This document shows positions 35,847-46,139 of a stretch of DNA of 64,000 nucleotides, piece by piece. A program made the translations under genes and the position numbers. The notes beneath the pieces are model-generated. The model did not search any database, was not told the origin of the DNA, and was given only the letters and a program-made list of their open reading frames with translations. Source of the DNA: Batillaria attramentaria (taxonomy: Eukaryota; Mollusca; Gastropoda; Batillariidae); the NCBI GenBank assembly GCA_018292915.2, contig JACVVK020000368.1, positions 7,501 through 71,500 on the forward strand. The letters run 5' to 3'. Position 1 is the first letter of the stretch, and each line of letters opens with the position of its first letter.

Positions 35847-38303
35847 AACTGGTCAGTACTTTATCAACCCGACGCACAATTTCGCCAGAAAACCTCTGCA
35901 GATAGGGATCCAGCACAGAGTCTGTTCTGGACAGCTGGTGTCTGCTTCCATGGTGTCGGTAGTGGACGGAAACAAGCCTGGTTCAATGACGCGTGTCGGA
36001 AGAAGAGATCGGAGTACTTGAGAGCCAAGGCGAAATGTAAACGCAACGATACGCCCGACACTCGTGACGAGCTTAGGATTAAAAGTAAAGAATACAAAAG
36101 AGTCATTAGGACAGCTGTTAGGACCTATCGTAGAAAGTGGCACAAAGAACTGAAGAACATGAAATCACAAAACCCAGCAGAGTATTGGCGCCGTGTCAAG
36201 GGTCGATCCCATGTTCAGTGCCCCATCCAAATTAATGACCTAGAAGAACACTTTAGGCAGCTAAATTCTGCAGAAACCAATAGTAGTAGTAGAACAAGTA
36301 CTAATGATGTGTCTTTCGAGTTTATTCCAGATCATAGCCTTAATGAACTGAATGCACCCATAACGGAAGAAGAGGTTCTCACCGCAATCAAAACAACAAA
36401 AAATGGAAAGGCCGCGGGCATAGATGAAATGTATAATGAGTACTTAAAGAACAGTGTCCCTGTGATGACTAGCGTCTACTGTCGACTGTTTAACAAAGCG
36501 TTAGATGAAGGTGTTGTTCCAGAGGATTGGGTGACGGGATTAATTAAACCATTATATAAGGGGAAGGGAGACAGACACGACTGTGACAATTACAGAGGTA
36601 TAACACTTTTAAGTTGTATTGGAAAAGTTTTTACTACATTGCTTAACAACAGACTCACTGACTTTGTTGAATGTAATAACATTCTGTCCGAAAACCAGTC
36701 TGGTTTTCGAAAACTGCATTCTACTTTAGATCATGTTTTTGTTTTGAAGGCACTTGTCGATGTGTTTATTAGCCAGAAGAAAAAGCTATATTGTGCCTTC
36801 GTTGATTATCGCAAAGCCTTCGACTCCATATGGCGATTAGGGTTATGGCATAAATTATCCCAACAAATGATAAATGGAAAACTTTTGAAAGTCATAACAA
36901 GTATGTATGATCATATCAAATCATGTGTTTTTGTAAATGGCGTTAAATCAGACTTTTTTGGTAGCTACAGAGGAGTCAGACAAGGAGAAAATTTGTCCCC
37001 TTTACTATTCTCATTATTCTTGAATGACTTAGAGGAGTTTTTGTCGGACAGTGGTTGCTTACCTCTCCAGCTGCCTAGTCTACTACCAGATAATGTCTTG
37101 TCACAATTTTTTACTCTTTTTGTATTGTTATATGCAGATGATACGATCCTTCTATCAGATTCCAGAGAAGGCTTGCAAAAGGCCCTTGACTCACTCTATG
37201 ACTACTGTCAGCAATGGGAACTAGAAGTCAATCCATCAAAAACTAAAGTTATGACCTTTTATGGCCGGCGGAATACAAATGACGTATTCAGATATGGTGA
37301 GACTGCTCTGGAAAATGTTGACTCGTTTCGGTATCTTGGTGTTGAATTTTCAAGAAACGGAAAGTTTCATAAATGCAAGAAAATCATGTATGATAAAGCA
37401 TTAAAAGCCATGTTTTCCCTATTACAAACTGTCCGTAGACAAGACCTGCCTATTGGTGTTCTGCTTGATCTTTTCGATAAAATGGTTGCACCTGTCCTGC
37501 TGTACGGATCCGAGATATGGGGATATGAAAACTTAGTTTTGATTGAAAAACTACAGCTGAAATTCCTCAGATATACTTTCCGGTTGCAGCGAAACACAAT
37601 GTCCTCAGTCATTTATGGTGAAACTGGAAAATTCCCCTTAGAAATAGCAATCAAAGTTAGAATGATTAGATTCTGGGCAAGCTTAGTCAGTTCAACGGCT
37701 GACAAATTCTCAACAAAAATGTATAGAGTATTGTCCCAACTCCATAAGGAATCGCTTTTAAGCTCCCAGTGGCTGAGTAAAATAAAAGACATTCTTATTG
37801 AAAGCGGCTATGACTGTGTCTGGGAAACCCAAACCTTTACTAGTATAGACTCGCTCTGCCGCAACGTTAGAACCAGTTTACAAGAAAACTTTATTAGAGA
37901 CTGGAGACAAACCTTGGAAAGTAGTAGTAAGTGTCTGTTCTACAGGAATTACAAGTTACAGTTCGGGACCGAGAAGTACATTTCAGTACTACCAGACATT
38001 CATGTTATTTCTCTGATGAAATTCCGGTGCAGCAATCATAAATTAGCTATTGAACTTGGTAGACGAAATGGCACACCCAAAGAGAACAGACTCTGCTCTA
38101 GATGCGATATGTCAGTAATTGATGACGAACTGCATTTTATCATGGAATGCCCAAAATTTCAAGCTGAAAGGCAACATGTTATACCATCAACATTTCGCAG
38201 ACCAATTTCATCTTTTAATTTCTGCAGGTACATGTCACTAGAACTACCAAAGAAAACATTGCTAAGTCTGGCAAAATTCATTAGAAATAGTAAAATCGTC
38301 TAG
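35748..38303 (+). CDS. LINE reverse transcriptase ORF with foreign N-terminus
   Basis: An open frame of 851 codons. About the first 66 come from antisense gene B exon and flank. LINE protein starts at RKQAWFNDA. Further along are KNGKAAGIDEM (about 222), LIKPLYKGKGDRHDCDNYRGITLL, the RT motifs SGFRKLHST and AFVDYRKAFDSI, GVRQGENLSPLLFSLFLND, the catalytic YADD (about 462) and PSKTKVMTF. After these come LYGSEIWG in the thumb region and a C-terminal CSRCDMSVIDDELHFIMECP Cys/His motif. RT activity would copy element RNA into DNA at the nicked target. The element lacks its endonuclease and promoter, so it should be inert. The clade within the Jockey/I group is not decided. Confidence 0.85.
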   Translation: MCLSMTNGFDATAFVPVLPSGRHYNIQNLRPGKNWSVLYQPDAQFRQKTSADRDPAQSLFWTAGVCFHGVGSGRKQAWFNDACRKKRSEYLRAKAKCKRNDTPDTRDELRIKSKEYKRVIRTAVRTYRRKWHKELKNMKSQNPAEYWRRVKGRSHVQCPIQINDLEEHFRQLNSAETNSSSRTSTNDVSFEFIPDHSLNELNAPITEEEVLTAIKTTKNGKAAGIDEMYNEYLKNSVPVMTSVYCRLFNKALDEGVVPEDWVTGLIKPLYKGKGDRHDCDNYRGITLLSCIGKVFTTLLNNRLTDFVECNNILSENQSGFRKLHSTLDHVFVLKALVDVFISQKKKLYCAFVDYRKAFDSIWRLGLWHKLSQQMINGKLLKVITSMYDHIKSCVFVNGVKSDFFGSYRGVRQGENLSPLLFSLFLNDLEEFLSDSGCLPLQLPSLLPDNVLSQFFTLFVLLYADDTILLSDSREGLQKALDSLYDYCQQWELEVNPSKTKVMTFYGRRNTNDVFRYGETALENVDSFRYLGVEFSRNGKFHKCKKIMYDKALKAMFSLLQTVRRQDLPIGVLLDLFDKMVAPVLLYGSEIWGYENLVLIEKLQLKFLRYTFRLQRNTMSSVIYGETGKFPLEIAIKVRMIRFWASLVSSTADKFSTKMYRVLSQLHKESLLSSQWLSKIKDILIESGYDCVWETQTFTSIDSLCRNVRTSLQENFIRDWRQTLESSSKCLFYRNYKLQFGTEKYISVLPDIHVISLMKFRCSNHKLAIELGRRNGTPKENRLCSRCDMSVIDDELHFIMECPKFQAERQHVIPSTFRRPISSFNFCRYMSLELPKKTLLSLAKFIRNSKIV
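35847..35946 (-). pseudogene. Remnant of gene B terminal exon
   Basis: The minus strand encodes LDPYLQRFSGEIVRRVDKVLT, nearly identical to the end of gene A and similar to gene C. Similarity stops abruptly at 35946, where the LINE begins. The upstream 144 nt of the exon and its acceptor are gone. Confidence 0.85.
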
Positions 38304-38672
38304 TATGTCATGTAGGTATGTTTGTAACTATGTTGACATGTTTCACATCACACACTTGCACTACTTGTTTTTTTTTTTTTTTTTTTTTGGATGTTTTTTT
38401 TAGAAATAGTAAAATCATCTAGTATGTCATGTAGATACGTTTGTAACTATGTTGACATGTCTCACCTCACACACGTGCACTATTGTTTTTGCTTGTTCTT
38501 TTGTAACATATGCGATGTGCAGTTTGGACTGTTGTGATTTCTTCCGTCCTACATGTGTTTTTGTAATTCTGTACGTATGAGAATCATGTATGATGCATTA
38601 CTTGACATTCCTCCATACCCCGAATGGGGAGAAAGGAATAAAATCTTTGAATCTTTGAATCTTGAATCTTGA
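35947..38672 (+). mobile_element. 5'-truncated non-LTR retrotransposon inserted in gene B
   Basis: A Jockey/I-like LINE lacking the endonuclease. It begins in the linker before the RT (RKQAWFNDACRKKRSEY) and carries a fully open RT-to-C-terminus frame. It ends with AATAAA-like sequence and a tail of TTTGAATC/TTGAATC units at 38641-38672. Right after it, AATCGGGAGGAGATT matches gene C intron 3, next to the exon 4 acceptor. The open frame suggests a recent insertion. Confidence 0.9.
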
Positions 38673-38699
38673 AAATCGGGAGGAGATTGTTTACAATTT

Positions 38700-38880
38700 T
38701 TTTTTCTGCCCCAACTCTTTTGCCAGTTCCAGTGGTGTTCCTCCCAGGTCACGGGTGGAATCCACGGAGGGCTCGGAAGCTGGGGCAATTTTTATTATGC
38801 ATGATGAATGAGATGAGGATGATGGTAAGATGATGCTATGGAGGTCCGTGTGCTTTGGGACTACGGGACAGGGCCGCATT
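38700..38880. repeat. Dispersed repeat, copy 1 (pair with 55333-55504)
   Basis: About 165 bp shared with 55333-55504 (GTGGTGTTCCTCCCAGGTCA, GAATCCACGGAGGGCTCGGA, GGACAGGGCCGCATTC). On the minus strand both copies keep an open frame with APASEPSVDS and DLGGTPL. Confidence 0.8.
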
Positions 38881-38981
38881 CTCGGGTGCTACTCTTTGGA
38901 ACAGTTTGCCCACCCTAATTACAACCAGTGGTTCGCTCTCATCGTTTAAAGAGGATTTCTTTAAGTTTTTGGTGTCCTAGA
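38881..38981 (+). pseudogene. LINE ORF2 C-terminal remnant
   Basis: Reads ATLWNSLPTLITTSGSLSSF and then FKFLVS with a stop, the usual 'LWNSLP...S...F' end of CR1/Jockey-type ORF2 proteins. Confidence 0.6.
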
Positions 38982-39229
38982 TCATAAGCCGCTCATTGTC
39001 ATTGCTATGGCTATCTCACTGCATTTCACCTACACATGCATCACTGAAATTCTACTTAGTGCTAAGTACCCACATTCACCTTTCAACAATATGAATAACC
39101 TTCTCTGATCTGTGTATGATCTGTGTGCACATTACTCATCTTCATTTTCACCCACTTTTATAGACATTTTCCCATTATTTCTGTTTACGATCATGTTCTG
39201 CATAGATGCGTGCGAATAATACATGCGTG

Positions 39230-39232
<3 letters not shown>

Positions 39233-39286
<54 letters not shown>

Positions 39287-39292
39287 CGTGCG
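39233..39292. repeat. (GT)n microsatellite
   Basis: GT run ending in GCGTGCGTGCGTGC. Confidence 0.95.
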
Positions 39293-39320
39293 TGCTGTCC
39301 TTACTTAGTATCTCCTTTTT

Positions 39321-40710
39321 GGCTCCCTTGTGTAACAATGGGAGTCTATGTTGTAACCCTCCGTCGTCTGTCTGTGTGTGTGTGTGTGTGTGTGTCTGTC
39401 TGTGGGTGTGTCCGCAGTAAACCTTAACATTGGCATTTTCTCAGAATCTACAAAGAGCAGAGTCACCAAACTTGGCATACCGATAGACAGCCATAAGACC
39501 TTTCAAAATATATAATTTTGAATGACCTTGACTCAAGGTCAAGGTCACTAAAGCTGTCTGTTTGAAAATTTTACATAGGCATTTTCTTGGAGTCTACAAA
39601 TGCCAGAGGTTTTGAACTTTGCATGATGATAGACATTGATAAGAACTTTACAGATATACATGTATTCAATGGCCTTGTGTGAAGGTCAAGGTCAGACAAG
39701 TTATTTTCCGCATTTCCCTAGAAAACCTTAACATTGGCATTTTCTCAGAATCTACAAACAGCACAGGCACCAAACTTGGCATGCTGATAGACAACCATAA
39801 GGCCTTTCAAAATATATCATTCTGAGTGACCTTGACTCAAGGTCAAGGTCACTAAAGCTGTTTGTTTTAAAATTTTGCATTGGCATTTTCTTGGAATCTT
39901 CAAAAACCGGAGGTTTTAAACTTTGCATGATGATAGACATTGATAAGAACTTTACAGAAGTACATGTATTCAATGGCCTTGTGTCAAGGTCAAGGCTGTA
40001 CAAGCTATTTTCCACATTTCCGCAGTAAACCTTAACATGGGCATTTTCTCAGAATCTACAAAAAGCAGAGGCACCAAACTTGGCATGCCTATAGACAGCC
40101 GTAAGACCTTTCAAAATATATCATGTTGAATGACCTTGACTCAAGGTCAAGGCCACTAAAGCTGTCTGTTTTAAAATTTTGCATTGGCATTTTCTTGGAA
40201 TTTACAAATGACCAGAGGTTTTAAACTTTATATGGTGATAGACATTGATAAGAACTTAACAGATGTATTCAATAGCCTTGTGTCAAGGTCAAGGCCGTAC
40301 AAGCTATTTTTGTGAAACCGTAACATTGGCATTTTCTCAGAAACAACAAACAGCAGAGGTGCCAAACTTGCCATGCTAATAGACATTGATAAGAACTATA
40401 TACCCATACCACTTTAAATGACCTTGACTTTGAGTCAAGGTCATTAAAGCTGTCTGTTGTCAATTTCAATATTACCGTCTTTGGAGAAACTACAAATACT
40501 AGAGGCATCCAACTTGGTGTAATGATAGACATCTTATTTGAATGACCTTGGCCCAAGGTCAAGGCCATATAGTCAGTTTTGGGGAAAAGTGTAATATTGC
40601 CAGGAACTAAGAACACCAGAGACACCTTACTTGGCTTGATGATAGATAGTGGTAAGATTTTTTACAAACATACTCTTTTGAATGACCTTGACCCATGTCA
40701 CAAGGGAGCC
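39321..40710. mobile_element. Element with GGCTCCCTTGTG inverted ends and internal ~300-bp tandem repeats
   Basis: GGCTCCCTTGTG at 39321-39332 and its complement at 40699-40710. Between them lie about four tandem units of ~300 bp starting near 39419, 39722, 40026 and 40314, each made of two related ~150-bp halves (CTTAACATTGGCATTTTCTC; GCATTGGCATTTTCTTGGA; ACTTGGCAT). Every unit carries GACCTTGACTCAAGGTCAAG, a cluster of AAGGTCA half sites. Lies in gene B intron 3. Confidence 0.75.
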
Positions 40711-41488
40711 ATGGAGGCTTTTGCCTCTCTAGTTTTCTCTTTTTTTTGACAGTAGTATTAGCTCATGTAGTGTAGCAACGGCAAGTTTTAACATTGGTGT
40801 GAATATGCCTGTAACTTCTACCGTTGTAAAATAAAGGTTCTTGTTCTTGTTCTTGCTCTTGTTCTTACCTTGTCCCAGCAGACCATATCTGCCTGCTTCG
40901 TTCTGCAGTCAGTAACATGCCCATCTCGTGCGCTTTAGCGTAGGAAGAGTTCGGAAATTTCGTGTAGTTTGCTTTCTCACGCACGTCAAAGAATGTGTTG
41001 CGAAACAAGAACGCCCCACACTCGGACTGCTGATTGAAGTGTTTGTCCAGAAGTGGAAGAAGCTGGTCAGTGGATCTGAAAAAAGGTAATACTGTATATC
41101 TATAAGCTTTGATGACTCGTTTACGGGTGTGACAAGCTGTCATGTGACCAGTAGCGCACTGACACTCTAAGACACAGTGTTCCCGATTATACGCACAGGT
41201 GTACCTATCTGTATGCACAAAGCTCTTAAACTGACGCTCAAGTCTGAGAACAGCGCGTCATATGGGACGCACGTTTTTGGTCTCAACGTGACAAACAGTA
41301 TTTTTCCAACACTAGAAACTCGATGAAAAAAAGCGATCTGTAACTACCAGCGGACACTTGCAGCATCGCATTTCCGCTGAGCCAGTGTGCGTAACAGACA
41401 GAATCTGATTGGGTTAAGCACTCTGGGACACATTTTGTCCAACCATAATGCTCTGGCTATGATTGGCTATGGCTGACACGCTACAATT

Positions 41489-41836
41489 TACATCCATCTC
41501 TCCCACTTGAAGACTTTTACAAACAACAACAATTATAGATGGTTTTCACATCCATCTCTCCCACTTGAAGACTTTTACAAACAACAACAATTATAGATGG
41601 TTTTCACATCCATCTCTCCCACTTGAAGACTTTTACAAACAACAACAATTATAGATGGTTTTCACATCCATCTCTCCCACTTGAAGACTTTTACAAACAA
41701 CAACAATTATAGATGGTTTTCACATCCATCTCTCCCACTTGAAGACTTTTACAAACAACAACAATTATAGATGGTTTTCACATCCATCTCTCCCACTTGA
41801 AGACTTTTACAAACAACAACAATTATAGATGGTTTT
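41489..41836. repeat. 58-bp tandem repeat, six identical units, gene B intron 2
   Basis: Six copies without visible differences. Each unit has CCATCTCTCCC near its start and TATAGATGG near its end, so a unit can fold as a stem. The identity suggests very recent expansion or an assembly effect. Confidence 0.95.
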
Positions 41837-42146
41837 GACTTTCAGACAATTTATACCAAAAGACCATGGACCCTGAAAATTTACCAAAGGATCCTAAAAA
41901 ATAAGGTGGCAGGCTCCCAAGGACCCTTGTATTTTCGAATCACAGGGAAGACTGGAGACTTACTGATGACCGTATTCAGCTCAGTCAGGGTAGCTGCCAC
42001 CACAAACACCTACAATAACCACTATTACTCGCTAGAACGGCGGCGGAGTCGCGTGAAAACAAAATACTAACAAACCTATGACTTGACAAAACTTCACTCG
42101 GTAAAGAAACACAAACTATAACACTAGTAAAGACGTACAAGGTACA

Positions 42147-42149
<3 letters not shown>

Positions 42150-42190
<41 letters not shown>
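42150..42190. repeat. (AC)n microsatellite in gene B intron 2
   Basis: Perfect AC run. Confidence 0.95.
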
Positions 42191-42191
<1 letters not shown>

Positions 42192-44147
42192 ACAAACAAA
42201 CAAACAAAATATTTAAAAAAAACCAAAAACAAGAACAGCAACGACAACAACAACACAAAAACAACAACAACAAAACAACAACAAAAAGAGATTTACAAGT
42301 GCCCTTACCTGGGTGTGAATATTTCGTCTACATCACCGAACAAGATGTAACGTGACTTCCTCAGGTTACGAAACAGGCAGTCTTGCACGCAGGTGATCTG
42401 ATCGTAGTACCGGTAATTCTTGGCATCCAGCGGCAAAGTCCAGTTGTACACTTCAGCCACACCCCGCCGCACATAATACGACAGCACTGAACGCACAGGT
42501 TCCGAGGCGGACATCATGTAGAAAGTGAAATGCTCAACACCGAACATACGACTTATTTCTACCTGCTGGATTACATTCATCATGTCTGTGTAAGAGTGAA
42601 ACGCCGGTAGACATTTGATGATATTCCACTTTGGTTTATATACAGGAAGGTCCATGTCTTCAGATTTGTCCACAAACTTGAGCTCATAGTCTCTGCCGTT
42701 TTTCAGAGCTCTGAAACCTGGCTTCTCTTGGAGTTTGTTCTGCTCTTCAGCTTTTAGAGGTTTAGGTTTCGGGTTCTCAGTGAACTGTTTATCGCTGCTG
42801 TAAGTTACGAGAAGGATATTTGTTCTGATAGAAGTGTAGTTCCTGTATTGTGTGAAGGAGCTGTTCATTATGAACACAGACACAGCGTAAGGACAATGAT
42901 TGGGGGACAGAAGTGGACAAGTGATGTAGGCTCCTCTATACCTGGACATAGAAATAAAGTTACAGCGGGCACACACACGCGCGCGTACACACACACACGC
43001 ACACACACACACACACACACAGTACTTTGTCAGAAAAGTTCATGCTCGTTTCGTTTAGAAATACGGCACAGAGAGAGAGAGAGAGAGAGAGCGGCAGACA
43101 GGCAGGCAGACAGACAGGGACAGAGACAGAGACAGACAGAGAGAGTCTACATGTAAATCTTACTGCTTCCTATCAAGCCAGAAGCTGCGACATTCAGCTC
43201 GGATGCTACCCACGCCGTGTGAGTAATTTCCCTTGTTGTAATAGGTGCAGACGACAGGAATTGACTGACGGCCTCGTTTTGAGGCGAGCACCCTGACGAA
43301 CGGAACTTTGTCTACGTCATCATAGTAGGCGGAGTACACGAACAGGTGTCTGTTGTTTTTGTCCAGCGGTAACCAGTGAGAAAGAAGGGAATCTTCATGA
43401 TCGTTTTCCAGTGTCTGCGATTTTGAAGACGCCAGTGCTGGTGATGTCAACGTAGGTGACGTCAGTGCTGATGAAGTCACGGAGACAGACAGTGATGATG
43501 CTGGCCTATGCTGCAGTAGTGTCTTTCCAGTTCGAGTGTCATTTGGCTGAAGTGTTGATGAATATATCTTTCCCAGTTTGGTACTTGCGGTAACTCTGCC
43601 GAATCTTTTCTTACTCTCTTCCTTTTCTGTTTGTTTTGAACCAGTTCCGTTTCCTTGCGGTGGCTGTTTTATCAGTATTAAGTCATTTCTAGATTTTAGT
43701 GTCGTGTATACAGAAGATGAATATTCGTAAGACTTGTTCTGTTCAGCATCAGTTTTTCTCTCTTTCGCATTTTGTCCCACAAGTTCGTGGTCAAATAAAC
43801 CCATAATTTTACTCCTTTCAGTTGATGAAATCGTAAACGAGGAACTGGAAATATGAACGCCTTTCTGCGGCTGAGACACCGCGTGAAACTGTACCGTATG
43901 CGGCCTAAAAGAAAACATTCCGTACTCTCTGAATACTCGACTTCGAGTGATGACGTCTGTGGTGACAAGGATGATGACACACACGACCAGCAAGATGACG
44001 AATATCCTCCAGTTACTCACAAGCCTCGTTCTACCCAGTATTATCCTGGTGACGTCACCGGAAGAGGTCGCTGCTATCGACTTCTTCTTCATTGTCAATC
44101 AGACGGTTTCGGCAAATGTATTTAATCCTTCTACATACTGGAGAAGG

Positions 44148-45005
44148 AAGGCCCGTGATGTAGTTCCTATTGTGTGCGATGGAGCTGTTCATTTTGAACA
44201 CAGACACAACATGTGGACGATGACTATGGGACAGAAGTGGACACACAATGTAGGCTCCTTCATACCTGGATATAGAAATACACCGTTACACCTATTATGA
44301 ATTAGATTTGTACCTACCAAGATTGTGGTCAAAGATACCTATGCGCCATCAAGACTAGCCTAACTGAAACGGACGTAGTTGCTTCCCCTCTCGACAATGG
44401 CCAGATTTTCCACGTGAATCTGCCCGTGCATTTGGGGCTAGTTCTCCTGATAGTGACTGTGTCAGAGGGTGTACTCAACGGTTCTACATTTCGGAGGAAC
44501 TAAGGAAGTATGTAAAACCCATGAGGAACGCGCTAACGGCCAGAAATGCGAGGCGATCGTTTATCCTTGCGCGCACGACACACACACACACACACAAGAG
44601 CGCAGAGTATTCACGCTCGCTGCCCTTAGAAAAAGAGCAAAGAGAGACAGAGACACAAAACCTTCCTTACACATTCCCAGTCTCCACCAAGTAACTGTGG
44701 ATTCCCCTAGGACGCTACCGAAGTCTTGCGAATGGTCTCCTTTGTTGTAATAGATGCGGACGACAGGAAATGACAGATAGCCTCGTCTTGAGACAAGCAC
44801 CCTGACGAACGGAACTTTGTCTAGCGGTAACCAGTGAGAAAGAAAGGAGTTTTCAATATCTTTTTCGATTGTCTGTGATTTTGATGATGTGTTGGTGACG
44901 TCGGTATTGGTGGTGTCAGTGCTGGTGACGTCACAGAGATAGACGGTGATGACGCTGGTGTATATTGCTGAAGAATTTCGTTTTGCTGAAGTGTTGACTC
45001 ATGCA
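44148..45005 (-). pseudogene. GT92 fragment, gene D
   Basis: Two pieces of a fourth copy on the minus strand. 45005-44671 is the end of exon 1: a stem piece (PASSPSISVTSPALT), then VRVLVSRRGYLSFPVVRIYYNKGD and a donor GTAAGG. 44265-44148 is the start of exon 2 (YEGAYIVCPLLSHSHRPH...), which stops at ACATCAC. Defects are a missing membrane anchor, a 51-bp deletion removing the KNNRHLFVYSAYYDD block, a 1-nt deletion near 44715 relative to gene C, and no rest of exon 2 or exons 3-4. It is closest to gene C by wording. Right after 44148 comes gene B's first acceptor. Confidence 0.85.
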
Positions 45006-45470
45006 AAAATAAACATTATAGTCGCAGTTGTAAATGAAATTAAATGAAAAAAAAGCTGTTTGACTAATTCAAACATAAGCATTATGTTCGCTGTTTTAAA
45101 TGAAATTAGAAGAAACAATCTGTTTTACTCATTCAAATATAAGCATTATCCGCAGATTTAAATGAAATTAGATGAAAAAGCTATTTCACTCATGCAAACA
45201 TGTTCGCAGTTTTAAATGGAATTAGAAGAAACTAGCTGTTTCATTCTTGCGAACATAAGCATTATGTTCACAGTTTTAAATGAAATTAGAAGAAACAATC
45301 TGTTTCACTCATGCAAACATAAGCATTATGTGCGCAGTTTTAAATGAAATTAGATGAAAAAGCTATTTCACTCATGCAAACATTATGTTCGCAGTTTTAA
45401 ATGAAATTAAATGAAAAAGCTATCATGCAAACATTATATTCGCAGTTTTAAATGGAATTAGATGAAAAAC
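45001..45470. repeat. ~60-80 bp minisatellite in fragment D
   Basis: Six or more units of TTTCACTCATGCAAACATAA + GCATTATGTTCGCAGTTTTA + AATGAAATTAGATGAAAAAG, some shortened. It replaces the 5' half of D exon 1. A single related stretch occurs in the same intron of gene A (about 26356-26410). Confidence 0.85.
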
Positions 45471-45474
45471 CCCA

Positions 45475-45860
45475 AACTCTCCTGCCCACTGAGAAAGATT
45501 GAGGATGGTGAGATAGTCTCATTCAACGCCAGTTAAAGCGTTAGAAAAACGAGTCTTTTTTACGAGTTGGTATTGCTTTTGAAATTAAATGTTTCCCTTT
45601 CGTGCTTTTTGGTGACCACACACACATGTGGAGTGGAAAATGTGAGCTCTCAAGTTCAGGTTAAGGCCCTGTAAAAGACGTTTCACTTATTTAAGATGTT
45701 AACCTCTTACAATGCAACATAAGCAGCCGTGCATAATAGATTAGCTATAGTTATAAGAAAGGGTCGTAACTCTTTCAGATTACCTTGGGGGAAGTAAGCT
45801 AATAGCATACCTGCCGAGTTTGATCCCTTTACGAAGATATTAATTTGCACAGGTGTGACA
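45475..45860 (-). other. Upstream flank of fragment D, conserved with genes A and C
   Basis: Shares CCCACTGAGAAAGATTGAGG, CAAGTTCAGGTTAAGGCCCT and GTCGTAACTCTTTCAGATTA with the flank of A (26415-27120). Gene C (55195-55215) keeps TCAAGTTAAGGCCCT. Confidence 0.7.
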
Positions 45861-45991
45861 GGTCAGTACACTTACTTTGTCACGATTGCGGCTCATACGT
45901 CGGCCCACACGAGGCAATAGCTTTGCACGTGTATGTCGAAACATACTTGTTCTCAGCACAGCAGCAGTAAAGAGTGATTGACAGAACTCGG

Positions 45992-46022
<31 letters not shown>

Positions 46023-46139
46023 CGCGTCTTTTCTTTTGTTTCCTACTGGCATCATTTTCATGCCATTTTATTTAATTTGTATCTTTCATAACTTTGTAAG
46101 CGCCTAGAGCTTAGTGAGGATAAGCGCTATAGAAATGTC

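Larger units (their letters stand above)
40869..44092 (-). pseudogene. GT92 family glycosyltransferase, gene B (3 exons intact, last exon lost)
   Basis: Exons 44092-43164, 42941-42309 and 41075-40869 keep frame, GT-AG sites and phase, giving about 590 codons from MKKKS. The membrane anchor (IFVILLVVCVIILV), Ser/Thr-rich stem, HLFVYSAYYDDVD, ITCPL, KWNIIKCLPAF, GDVDEIFTPR and the third-exon STDQLLPLLDKHF segment are all present. The fourth exon is reduced to 35847-35946 by the LINE, so about 48 codons and the acceptor are missing. The DxDE catalytic part is intact but the C-terminal lobe is not. It may be transcribed into an aberrant 3' end. Upstream it is fused to fragment D and has probably lost its own 5' exon. 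Confidence 0.8.
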
